This document shows, one piece after another, positions 1 through 8,676 of a DNA stretch of 64,000 bases; the first letter of the stretch is position 1, and each line of letters starts with the position of its first letter. The stretch spans positions 1,178,001 to 1,242,000 of the forward strand of contig NZ_CP047984.1 of the NCBI RefSeq assembly GCF_009931655.1, written 5' to 3'. Source of the DNA: Pontibacter russatus. Lineage in GTDB: Bacteria > Bacteroidota > Bacteroidia > Cytophagales > Hymenobacteraceae. The notes below the pieces were generated by a model, which saw only the letters and a program-made list of their open reading frames with translations, did no database searches and was not told the DNA's origin. Both the position numbers and the translations under genes were made by a program.

Positions 1-59
1 TGCTGATATATAAACAGTCTCTGCTTGCCCTGCAGCGCGCAGCTGTTTCAGTGTAAGGT

Positions 60-350
60 TTAAGCCATTGCTTCGGAGCCTTTCTCAAGCTGCCTGTAGA
101 CTCTCTTCGTTTTCACGTGAACGGAGAACCAGGAGTAATTGCTCTTCAGCAGCTCGAAGTTCGTTCCTTCCACCACGCCGTTCATTCCTTTTTTGGAAAG
201 AGCGTCTGCCAGCACATCATCCTGAATCACGAAAGAATCAATCACCAGTCCCCCATTCACAAAAGAGCAGGCAAGCCCTTGCTGGTCAGCTTTGTAGAGT
301 AAAGTTTTGCTTTTGTTGAGTCCCTTCTCGATTCTTTCTAATTCCTTCAT
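60..350 (-). CDS. Small hypothetical protein (96 aa)
   Basis: I do not recognise a family. The 96-residue product begins MKELERIEKGLNKSKTLLYK, is soluble and mixed in charge, and has no signal peptide or membrane segment. It starts at an ATG preceded by an AT-rich stretch (about 351-480), as expected of a promoter region in this GC-rich genome. The reading frame has normal amino acid composition, whereas the overlapping plus-strand frames look like arginine/serine-rich shadows. The gene stands alone, with only 59 bases to the window edge on its downstream side. Function unknown. Confidence 0.65.
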   Translation of the reverse strand: MKELERIEKGLNKSKTLLYKADQQGLACSFVNGGLVIDSFVIQDDVLADALSKKGMNGVVEGTNFELLKSNYSWFSVHVKTKRVYRQLEKGSEAMA

Positions 351-482
351 AGCAGTCTTTAAAAATTTTAGTGGTTATATAAAGGAGACAAGGCAGAAAG
401 CAGTATAGTTCAACTGGTTAACGTATAATTGCAATAGTATTTCAAATCTGTGTATAGAGTATTATTTTAAGGGTGAATGTAA

Positions 483-680
483 TTATAATGTATATACAGT
501 TAAATCTTCTATACCCTTACCCCTAATTTCATGATCCATATTCTCATATAAAATAAGCTGTTCTGCCCATATACAGGGCAACTGCCACGCCCCCTCAGCA
601 GCCTGCTCCGCAGAAAAGGTTTGGTTATGAGCATAATCCGCAGCAGTGGCTTTTAGTTTTACTGCTTTTAGTCTAATCAC
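483..680 (-). CDS. Possible small protein overlapping mug (65 aa)
   Basis: A GTG-started frame of 65 codons begins inside the last codons of the Mug glycosylase gene (8-base overlap GTGATTAG, start and stop interleaved), a layout typical of translational coupling. The product begins with a basic segment (MIRLKAVKLKATAAD) and has no recognisable domain. It could be a real small downstream gene or a chance open frame. I lean slightly against it because no family is recognisable and the start is GTG. Confidence 0.3.
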   Translation of the reverse strand: MIRLKAVKLKATAADYAHNQTFSAEQAAEGAWQLPCIWAEQLILYENMDHEIRGKGIEDLTVYTL

Positions 681-1230
681 ACTTCAGCGCCAGTCTGAAT
701 GCCTCGTATGCCCTGGCAAGTGCAGCGGGCGGGTAGTGGGCGTTCAGGCCACTTGGGTTTGGTAGCACCCACAGTTCCGTCTCTCCGATTCTTTCCGGCT
801 GCAGCCCCAGCACTGCCCCGCGCAACCCAAAGGCGGTGCGGTACGCCGTAATCCCCAGCACCGCCAGGGCTTGTGGCTGATAAAGTAACACCTTCTGCCG
901 GAGCAGTTCCCCTCCCTCCCGCAGTTCTGCCGGGCTCAGTTCTGCCGCCGCCGCCGTGGCCCGCGCCGCGAAGTTGGTGACGCCATACCCGTAGGTGAGC
1001 AGTTCGCCCTGCTCGTGTGGCTGGAAAAGGCGCGGCGTGAAGCCGGCCCGGTACAGGGTGGGCCAGAAGCGGTTGCCGGGGCGGGCGAAATGATAGCCGG
1101 TGGCCGCGCTGTAGAGGCCGGGATTAATGCCGCAGAAGAGCACTTGCAGGTGTGGGGCCAGCACGTCCGGCAACGACTTTCCGGCGGCGGCTAATATTTC
1201 CTCTCCTGTAGGTTTATATATATGCATCAT
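673..1230 (-). CDS. mug: G/U mismatch-specific DNA glycosylase (Mug/TDG type)
   Basis: Removes uracil or thymine mispaired with guanine in double-stranded DNA, the first step of base excision repair. The two family motifs are present: GINPG (in VLFCGINPGLYSAATG) forming the pyrimidine pocket, and NPSGLN near the C-terminus (LPNPSGLNAHYPP), which inserts into the helix. I chose the ATGATGCAT start at 1230. A longer frame upstream adds a cysteine- and arginine-rich stretch that looks like untranslated sequence, and the purine/A-rich AAAGATAAAAAGA lies just before this ATG. About 185 residues fits the family (around 170 residues in E. coli). Cytoplasmic; transcribed away from the ebo operon. Confidence 0.88.
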   Translation of the reverse strand: MMHIYKPTGEEILAAAGKSLPDVLAPHLQVLFCGINPGLYSAATGYHFARPGNRFWPTLYRAGFTPRLFQPHEQGELLTYGYGVTNFAARATAAAAELSPAELREGGELLRQKVLLYQPQALAVLGITAYRTAFGLRGAVLGLQPERIGETELWVLPNPSGLNAHYPPAALARAYEAFRLALKCD

Positions 1231-1496
1231 TCTTTTTATCTTTACCTGTGGGTGCTTGTTGCAACAGCATAGGGGTATTGTAGGAGGCCGCGTCGCCTGC
1301 CTGCCCCGCCGCATGGCACCCTTTTATTCAATGTTTAAACTTTCTACCTAGTCCGCAGCAGCGGGATCAGGCTGGTTACCGGTTTGCCGGGCCCTGGCGC
1401 AGCGCAGTACGGATGCCGTTGGGGCGGCTGCCAGCAGCCTATATACCGAAAACACCTGTACCTTAGTTTGTTGTTTACCTTAAACCAGATCATACC

Positions 1497-2414
1497 GTGT
1501 ACCAGGCAGACATCTCCGCAACCAAAGCATTTCTGAAAGGCATCTTCGAGCGCAGCACCACGCCGCAAGGCCGTGCATGGCTCACGCAGAAAACCGAACT
1601 GGTAAGCTCCGGGTCCGCAAAGGAGAAAGACTTTTACCTCGCCTTCAGCGCCGCGCCGCGCTTCGTGGGCAAAGAGCACCTGCAGTTGACAGAAGCTGAT
1701 CTAGCGCAGGCCGATGCCCTGCGGGCAGGCTTCAACCCCAGCCGCTGGACCGCCGACCAGGCAGCCCGCACGCTGCTGCTGCTCTCGCTACCCGCGCAGG
1801 ACGCCGACGCCTTTGTGAAGCAGGTCGAGACGCTTTTCGGAACGGCGGATATGGGCGAGCAGGTGGCGCTGTATGGCAGCCTGCCCCTGCTGCCTTACCC
1901 GGAGCGATTCAGCAAAAGGGCCTCGGAGGGCGTGCGCACCAACATTGGTGACGTGTACGAGGCCGTGGCCCTGGATAACCCCTTCCCCTCTGAGTATATG
2001 GAGGAAGACGCCTGGAACCAGCTCGTGCTCAAGACGCTGTTTGTGGGCAAGCCGCTCTACCGCATCCATGGCCTTGACCAGCGCAGCAACTCCGAGCTCA
2101 CCCGCATGCTCTCCGACTACGCGCACGAGCGCTGGGCCGCCGGCCGGCCAGTGTCGCCGGAACTGTGGCGCACCGTAGGCCCTTTTATAGACGAGCACAC
2201 CATCCACGACATCCAAAGGCTTTTTTCGCAGCCCGACGAGCTGGAGCGCGAGGCCGCTGCGCTGGCCTGCGCCCAGAGCAGCTTCGGACCGGCCCGGGAA
2301 CTGCTGAACAGCCACCCAGACCTGAAGCAGCAGGTGGAAAGCGGCGAGTTGAACTGGGGCTACATCGGCCGCAACGCCACGATGCAGGAGCCCTACAAGG
2401 TTGACAGAACCTAA
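1497..2414 (+). CDS. eboA: EboA domain protein
   Basis: First gene of the ebo (eustigmatophyte/bacterial operon) cluster. The 305-residue product is largely helical, soluble, without signal peptide, with features such as FLKGIFERSTTPQGRAWLTQ near the N-terminus and a C-terminal SGELNWGYIGRNAT segment. The molecular role of EboA is not established. The family is defined by its constant association with EboB-F, all of which follow here in order. In cyanobacteria the ebo genes are needed for traffic of a scytonemin precursor to the periplasm, and in Pseudomonas a related cluster affects nematode repulsion. The start is a GTG and no clear ribosome binding site precedes it. Gap to eboB is 87 bases. 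Confidence 0.85.
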   Translation: MYQADISATKAFLKGIFERSTTPQGRAWLTQKTELVSSGSAKEKDFYLAFSAAPRFVGKEHLQLTEADLAQADALRAGFNPSRWTADQAARTLLLLSLPAQDADAFVKQVETLFGTADMGEQVALYGSLPLLPYPERFSKRASEGVRTNIGDVYEAVALDNPFPSEYMEEDAWNQLVLKTLFVGKPLYRIHGLDQRSNSELTRMLSDYAHERWAAGRPVSPELWRTVGPFIDEHTIHDIQRLFSQPDELEREAAALACAQSSFGPARELLNSHPDLKQQVESGELNWGYIGRNATMQEPYKVDRT

Positions 2415-2501
2415 ACGAACCGGAATCCCATCGGCCGCCGGACTGATATAGAAGGCTAAATCAAAAGTAATCCATACGCTCACATCCGTTATAAAACATA
2501 T

Positions 2502-3445
<944 letters not shown>

Positions 3446-3446
<1 letters not shown>

Positions 3447-4354
3447 TGTCGCGACTCGGGGCTTACCTGCGGCTCATGCGCCCGGCCAACATTATTACCG
3501 CCATCGCCGATATCATGATGGGTTTTGCGGCCTCCGGCATGTTGCTCTCGCGCCCGTTCTGGGAAATTAACCTAACCGGCGAGACGCTGGAGCCGCTGGG
3601 CTGGCTGGTGCTCTCCACCATCGGGCTGTACGGCGGCGGCGTGGTGTTCAACGATGTATTCGACGCGGAGCTTGACCGGGTGGAGCGCCCGGAGCGGCCC
3701 ATCCCGAGCGGAAAAGCCACCGTGGGCGGAGCCACCGCCGTGGGCGCGCTGCTGCTGGCGGGTGGGGTGCTGGCGGCCTGGCAGGTGTCGCTGCTAAGCG
3801 CTGCGCTGGCGCTGGCCGTAGCCTTACTGGCCCTGCTCTACGACTGGAAAGGCAAGCACCACAACCTGCTGGGTCCGGTCAACATGGGCTCCTGCCGTGG
3901 CGGCAACCTGCTGCTGGGCATGAGCGCCGTGCCGGCAGCCGTAGAGGAGCTGTGGTTCATCGCCCTGATCCCAATCTTATATATCGCCGCCATCACCATG
4001 ATAAGCCGCGGCGAGGTGCATGGCGGCAACATCGCCGCTTTGAGGGGAGCCGTGCTGATGTACGCGCTTGTGCTGGGAGGCATCATCAGCCTGTCGCTGC
4101 TGCCGCAGTTCACTTTCAGATATAGCCTGCCGTTTCTGCTGCTGTTCGCGTTCTTCATCTTCCCGCCCCTGCTCCGGGCCATGCCCACCAAAGAGCCGAA
4201 GCTCATCATCAAAGCCGTAAAGGCGGGCATACTGGCCCTGATTGTGATGAATGCGAGCATGGCCGCAGGCTTCGCAGGGTGGCAATACGGCCTGCTGGTG
4301 CTGCTGCTGCTGCCGGTTTCCACCTATATAGCCCGCAAATTTGCCGTCACCTGA
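3446..4354 (+). CDS. eboC: EboC, UbiA-family prenyltransferase
   Basis: Integral membrane prenyltransferase of the UbiA superfamily, 302 residues with about nine hydrophobic segments. The first Asp-rich motif appears as FNDVFDAELDRVERPERP followed by IPSGK, the classical NDxxDxxxD prenyl-diphosphate/Mg2+ site. The second motif region is weaker (LLYDWKGKHHNLLGPVNMG: a DxKG-like element). UbiA proteins transfer a prenyl chain to a small acceptor at the inner membrane; the acceptor here is unknown but is plausibly the product of EboD. The start ATG overlaps the eboB stop. The shorter acidic C-terminal part ends in a TM helix and ARKFAVT. Confidence 0.9.
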
Positions 4355-4540
4355 GAATTGTTATGCCGTGCGCATTGTTATAGCTATATTACAGGTTGAT
4401 GATTAGAAGGAAGGCGGCCTGTGGCGCGGCGCTTGTGGAGTAAACCGCCTCCGGAACAGCATCATTTATATAAAGCTCAGCCCTTCGCCTCTGAGACAGT
4501 GGGCTGGCTTAGAAAGAGACATACCGATTTACTATCATAT

Positions 4541-5722
4541 ATGGAGCCAATAGAGCAATCGTTTGCAGTGAAATTCAGGTACGGCGTGTACTTTACCCAA
4601 GGGCTTTTTGACCCGGAGAATACTGTGTTAACGGATGTGCTGCAGCAGGACAAGGGCACAGGCCCGCGCAAAGTGTTTTTTGTGATTGACCGCGGCGTCG
4701 CGGTTGCCCACCCGCACCTGACCCAGGCGATCAAGAGCTACGCCGCGAAGCATTCGGACATCATCAGGCTACTGGCTGACCCGCTGGTGATAACGGGCGG
4801 CGAGGAGGTGAAGAACAGCATTCCGTTGCTGCAGCAACTGCTGGAGGCGGTGAATACCCACCGCATCGACCGCCACGCCTACTTCATCGCCATCGGCGGC
4901 GGCGCGGTGCTGGACATGGCGGGCTTTGCCGCCGCCATCGCGCACCGGGGCATCCGCCATATCCGCATCCCCACCACCGTGCTGGCGCAGGACGACTCTG
5001 CGGTGGGCGTGAAGAACAGCTTCAACTTTTTCGGAAAGAAGAACTTCCTGGGCACCTTTGTGCCGCCCTTTGCCGTCATCAACGACAGCGATTTCCTGCT
5101 GACCCTCGACGACCGCGACTGGCGCGCCGGCATCTCCGAAGCCATCAAGGTAGCCCTGATCAAAGACGCTGCTTTTTACAACCAGATAAAGCAGGACGCC
5201 GCCAAGCTGGCGCTACGCGACCTGCCCGCCATGCAACGGCTCATCCACCGCTGCGCCGAAATGCACGTGCAGCACATCGGTGGCGCCGATCCGTTTGAGT
5301 CAGGTTCCTCCCGCCCGCTTGACTTCGGGCACTGGGCGGCGCACAAACTGGAGCAACTCACCCACTACAGCCTGCGCCACGGCGAGGCCGTCGCCATCGG
5401 GATGGCCCTGGATGTCACTTATTCGATGCTGGACGGAAGGCTGACGGAGGCGGAATGCGAGGACGTGCTGGAACTGCTGGAGGAACTGGGCTTTGATCTA
5501 TATGTTCCGGCGCTGTCGCAGACGGAGCCCGGCTCTGAACAGCTGAGCGTCATCAAGGGATTGCAGGAGTTCCGGGAGCACCTGGGCGGGCAGCTCACCA
5601 TCATGCTGCTGAACAGGATTGGCGAGGGCGTGGAAGTACACCATATAGAGGAACCGCTGGTGTTGCAGGCCGTAAACCTGCTAAAGAAACGCCACCAGCA
5701 CCAGCCGGCCGCCAACCTCTAA
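4541..5722 (+). CDS. eboD: EboD, 3-dehydroquinate-synthase-like sugar phosphate cyclase
   Basis: Sugar phosphate cyclase of the 3-dehydroquinate synthase fold. NAD-binding signature AIGGGAVLDMAGFAAA, the PTTVLAQDDSAVGVKNSFN active-site loop, and metal ligands in RPLDFGHWAAH and LRHGEAVAIGMALD are all visible. It cyclises a sugar phosphate to a cyclitol; the genuine AroB of shikimate synthesis would be elsewhere, so this is probably a specialised paralogue. I chose the ATG at 4541 (MEPIEQSFAVKF). A GTG at 4421 would add a 40-residue basic, proline-rich leader with no family similarity, although GAAGGAAGG lies just before that GTG. A hairpin (5723-5752) follows the stop codon directly. Confidence 0.85.
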   Translation: MEPIEQSFAVKFRYGVYFTQGLFDPENTVLTDVLQQDKGTGPRKVFFVIDRGVAVAHPHLTQAIKSYAAKHSDIIRLLADPLVITGGEEVKNSIPLLQQLLEAVNTHRIDRHAYFIAIGGGAVLDMAGFAAAIAHRGIRHIRIPTTVLAQDDSAVGVKNSFNFFGKKNFLGTFVPPFAVINDSDFLLTLDDRDWRAGISEAIKVALIKDAAFYNQIKQDAAKLALRDLPAMQRLIHRCAEMHVQHIGGADPFESGSSRPLDFGHWAAHKLEQLTHYSLRHGEAVAIGMALDVTYSMLDGRLTEAECEDVLELLEELGFDLYVPALSQTEPGSEQLSVIKGLQEFREHLGGQLTIMLLNRIGEGVEVHHIEEPLVLQAVNLLKKRHQHQPAANL

Positions 5723-5752
5723 GGCAGTCGGGCAGGTTACTGCCCGACTGCC
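5723..5752 (+). terminator. Intra-operon hairpin between eboD and eboE
   Basis: A perfect 13-bp stem (GGCAGTCGGGCAG / CTGCCCGACTGCC) with a four-base loop starts one base after the eboD stop. The following bases GTTCTCTT are only weakly T-rich, so it may be a partial terminator or an mRNA 3'-end stabiliser lowering expression of eboE-F relative to eboA-D. Confidence 0.6.
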
Positions 5753-5778
5753 GTTCTCTTACCTAAACCAACTCAAAC

Positions 5779-7059
5779 ATGTATCTGGACACAGGGCACC
5801 ATCTCTCCTACTGCACCAACATCCACCCCGGCGAAACATGGGCCGAGGTCTTCCAGCAGCTCAAAACATATCTCCCGCCTCTCAAACAGAAGCTATCGCC
5901 TGAGCGGCCTTTCGGTATCGGCCTGCGCCTCTCGAACCTGGCCAGCGAGGAGTTGCTGCAGGGGAACCAGTTGCAGGAGTTCAGGCAGTGGCTGCAGGAG
6001 CAGGATTTATATGTCTTCACGATGAACGGCTTTCCCTACGGCGGCTTCCACCACCAGGCCGTGAAAGACGACGTGCATAAACCGGACTGGACCACGCAGG
6101 AGCGGCTGGAATATACCAAGCGGCTCGCTCATATACTGGCTGAACTCCTGCCGGAGGGCATGGAAGGCGGCATCTCCACCTCTCCCCTCTCCTACAAACT
6201 CTGGTTTCCGAAGGAAGAAACCTCAAAGATAAAATCCGCTTTCAGCACCGCCACCGATCACCTGGTGTCGTTGGTAGAAACGCTGCTGCAATTGAAGGCC
6301 GATACCAGCAAGACCATTCACATCGATATAGAGCCGGAGCCGGACGGACTGCTGGAAAACAGCGACGAGTTCATCAGCTATTACCGGGAGTGGCTGCTGC
6401 CTGCAGCCGAAAAAGCGCTGTCGGAGTCGCGGGGACTCTCAAAGGAGGAGGCGCGGACCGCCGTGCTGCAGCACATACAGCTGTGCTACGATGTGTGCCA
6501 CTTTGCCCTCGCCTACGAGAAACCGGCCGAGGTTTTCGCCAAAATCAGGAAAGCCGGCATCAGCATCGGGAAGATACAGCTGAGCGCCGCCCTCAAAACC
6601 GACCTCCCGAAAGACGTGGAGATGCGCGGCGAACTGGCGGGGACGCTTGCCCGCTTCGCGGAGTCGACGTACCTGCACCAGGTGGTGGAGCGCGGCGATG
6701 ACGGAAAGCTGACACAATACCCGGACCTGCCCTTGGCACTGGAGCATATCCGCAAGCCGAACGCGGTGGAGTGGCGCACGCATTTCCATGTGCCGTTGTT
6801 CACCCAAACCTACAGCGGCCTCGCATCCACGCAGCAGGACATTGTGGAGGTGCTGCAGTATATCCAGCAAGAGCCGCTGACGCAGCACCTCGAAGTAGAG
6901 ACTTATACCTGGGACGTGCTGCCCGAGGATATGAAAAAAGAACTTTCGGAGTCCATCCAGCGGGAGCTGGAGTGGGTTCTCTCAACCATAAATGCTACTG
7001 AACATGCAGAAAACGGTCGTACTGGACATCGTCGGGCTCACACAGCCACTCCTCGGTAA
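5779..7059 (+). CDS. eboE: EboE, TIM-barrel metabolite traffic protein
   Basis: 426-residue protein of the xylose-isomerase-like TIM-barrel superfamily, matching the ebo cluster member EboE. N-terminal YLDTGHHLSYCTNIHPGETW is typical of the family. Barrel strands include the metal-site-like HIDIEPEPDG, LCYDVCHFA and KIQLSAAL. Role and substrate are unknown; it probably acts on or carries the same metabolite as EboB and EboD. The last roughly 20 residues (after VLSTINA) are read through the start of eboF and look unlike protein sequence, so the stop may have drifted downstream. The overlap with eboF is 56 bases (68 if eboF starts at 6992). Confidence 0.85.
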   Translation: MYLDTGHHLSYCTNIHPGETWAEVFQQLKTYLPPLKQKLSPERPFGIGLRLSNLASEELLQGNQLQEFRQWLQEQDLYVFTMNGFPYGGFHHQAVKDDVHKPDWTTQERLEYTKRLAHILAELLPEGMEGGISTSPLSYKLWFPKEETSKIKSAFSTATDHLVSLVETLLQLKADTSKTIHIDIEPEPDGLLENSDEFISYYREWLLPAAEKALSESRGLSKEEARTAVLQHIQLCYDVCHFALAYEKPAEVFAKIRKAGISIGKIQLSAALKTDLPKDVEMRGELAGTLARFAESTYLHQVVERGDDGKLTQYPDLPLALEHIRKPNAVEWRTHFHVPLFTQTYSGLASTQQDIVEVLQYIQQEPLTQHLEVETYTWDVLPEDMKKELSESIQRELEWVLSTINATEHAENGRTGHRRAHTATPR

Positions 7060-8395
7060 ACACACGCCAAACTTGGCGAAGTGGGCGGCCGATGCGCAAA
7101 AGGCGTCGGTACACCCGGTTTTTCCGGCCGTCACCTGCACCGCCCACGCCACCTATATGACAGGCAAATGGCCGGAGGAGCACGGCATCGTGGCCAATGG
7201 TTGGTATTTCCGGGACGAGGATGAGGTGAAACTGTGGCGACAGTCGAACAAACTGATACAGGCCCCCAAGATATGGGAGGTGGCCAAGGCCGCAGACCCG
7301 AACTTCACGGTGGCCAACATGGGCTGGTGGTACAACATGAACACCACCGCCGACTATACCCTCACGCCGCGCCCGCAGTACCTGGCGGACGGCCGCAAGA
7401 TGCCCGATTGCTACACCCAGCCCGCCAGTTTGCGTGACACGCTGCAGGCCCAACTGGGCACGTTCCCGCTGTTCAACTACTGGGGCCCAAAAACCTCCAT
7501 CAAATCGAGCAAGTGGATAGCGGACGCGAGCAAAATCACGGACGATCTATATAACCCGACGCTCACGCTCATCTACCTGCCGCACCTCGACTATAACCTG
7601 CAGCGCCACGGCCCCAGCGACCCGCGCGTGGCCAAAGACCTGCAGGAGATTGACGCCGTGGCCGGCGACCTGATCAAGTTTTACGAGGCGAAGGGCGCGC
7701 AGGTAATCGTGCTGTCGGAGTACGGCATTACGGATGTGAATCAGCCCGTACACCTGAACCGCGTGCTGCGCAAGCACGGCTATATAGCCGTGCGCGAAGA
7801 ACGCGGCACCGAGCTGCTGGACACGGCCATGAGCAAAGCCTTTGCCGTGGCCGACCACCAGGTGGCGCATGTATATATAGAAAACCCGGCTGACGTGGCG
7901 GCAGTGCAGAAGTTGCTGCAGCAGGTGCCGGGCGTGCAGGAGGTACTGGCCGGTGACGAGCGCAACAAATATAAAGTGGCGCACGCGCGCTGCGGCGAAC
8001 TCGTGGTGGTGGCTGATAAAAGCTCCTGGTTCACGTACTACTTCTGGCTCGACGACCGCAAAGCGCCGGATTACGCCCGCATGGTCGACATCCACAAAAA
8101 GCCCGGCTTCGACCCGGTGGAGATGTTCGCGGACCCGGAGATCAAGTTTCTGCTGCCAAAGGTGGCGGGCAAGGTGCTGAAGAAAAAGCTCGGCTTCCGG
8201 ATGGTGATGGACATCATCCCGCTGGACGCCACCCTCATCAAGGGCTCGCACGGCCGCATTTCCGAAGACAAAAACGAATGGCCGGTACTCCTCACCAAAA
8301 ACCAGCAGGCACTGCCGCAGGAACTGCAGGCAGTGGATGTGTTCGGCGTCATCCTGTCGCACCTGCAGTTGCCGAAGAAGGAGTTGGCGGTGTAG
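7004..8395 (+). CDS. eboF: EboF, alkaline phosphatase / nucleotide pyrophosphatase family protein
   Basis: About 463 residues of the type I phosphodiesterase / nucleotide pyrophosphatase group in the alkaline phosphatase superfamily. Metal ligand Asp8 (VVLDIVG) and the nucleophile Thr44 in FPAVTCTAHATYMTG are present, with LPHLDYNLQRHGP and KGSHG later. The position that normally reads SDHG is LSEYG here, so one metal ligand is Glu and the usual His is Tyr; activity may be altered. No export signal, so cytoplasmic. Start choice: ATG at 7004 (MQKTVVLDIVG) fits the fold; an in-frame ATG lies at 6992. It is the last gene of the ebo operon. Confidence 0.85.
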   Translation: MQKTVVLDIVGLTQPLLGKHTPNLAKWAADAQKASVHPVFPAVTCTAHATYMTGKWPEEHGIVANGWYFRDEDEVKLWRQSNKLIQAPKIWEVAKAADPNFTVANMGWWYNMNTTADYTLTPRPQYLADGRKMPDCYTQPASLRDTLQAQLGTFPLFNYWGPKTSIKSSKWIADASKITDDLYNPTLTLIYLPHLDYNLQRHGPSDPRVAKDLQEIDAVAGDLIKFYEAKGAQVIVLSEYGITDVNQPVHLNRVLRKHGYIAVREERGTELLDTAMSKAFAVADHQVAHVYIENPADVAAVQKLLQQVPGVQEVLAGDERNKYKVAHARCGELVVVADKSSWFTYYFWLDDRKAPDYARMVDIHKKPGFDPVEMFADPEIKFLLPKVAGKVLKKKLGFRMVMDIIPLDATLIKGSHGRISEDKNEWPVLLTKNQQALPQELQAVDVFGVILSHLQLPKKELAV

Positions 8396-8419
8396 CCGAT
8401 TCATATACAAAATCACCAC

Positions 8420-8463
8420 AAAGCAAAAGGGGACGCCGAGATACAGGTGTCCCCTTTTGCTTT
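8420..8463 (+). terminator. Rho-independent terminator of the ebo operon
   Basis: A 15-bp stem (AAAGCAAAAGGGGAC / GTCCCCTTTTGCTTT) with a 14-base loop, 24 bases after the eboF stop. T-richness is inside the 3' arm (CCCCTTTTGCTTT). It marks the end of the eboABCDEF transcript. The remaining bases up to 8676 hold no gene. Confidence 0.85.
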
Positions 8464-8676
8464 AACTCAGGCTGTCTTTGTATATAGGCGGACAGAAAGG
8501 CCTTGTTTATATGTCTTCCGAAGCAGTATCACTGTCAGGCCTTCCGCCCGCTGCACGGCTCATCGTGGGCCATATATCCCAGATACCGCAACATTTTCCT
8601 ATATAGCTACGCCACCGGGAGGAGAAACCCGCTGCACTGCCGCGCGTTAAAATAGAGGCACTAACGCTACGCATGC

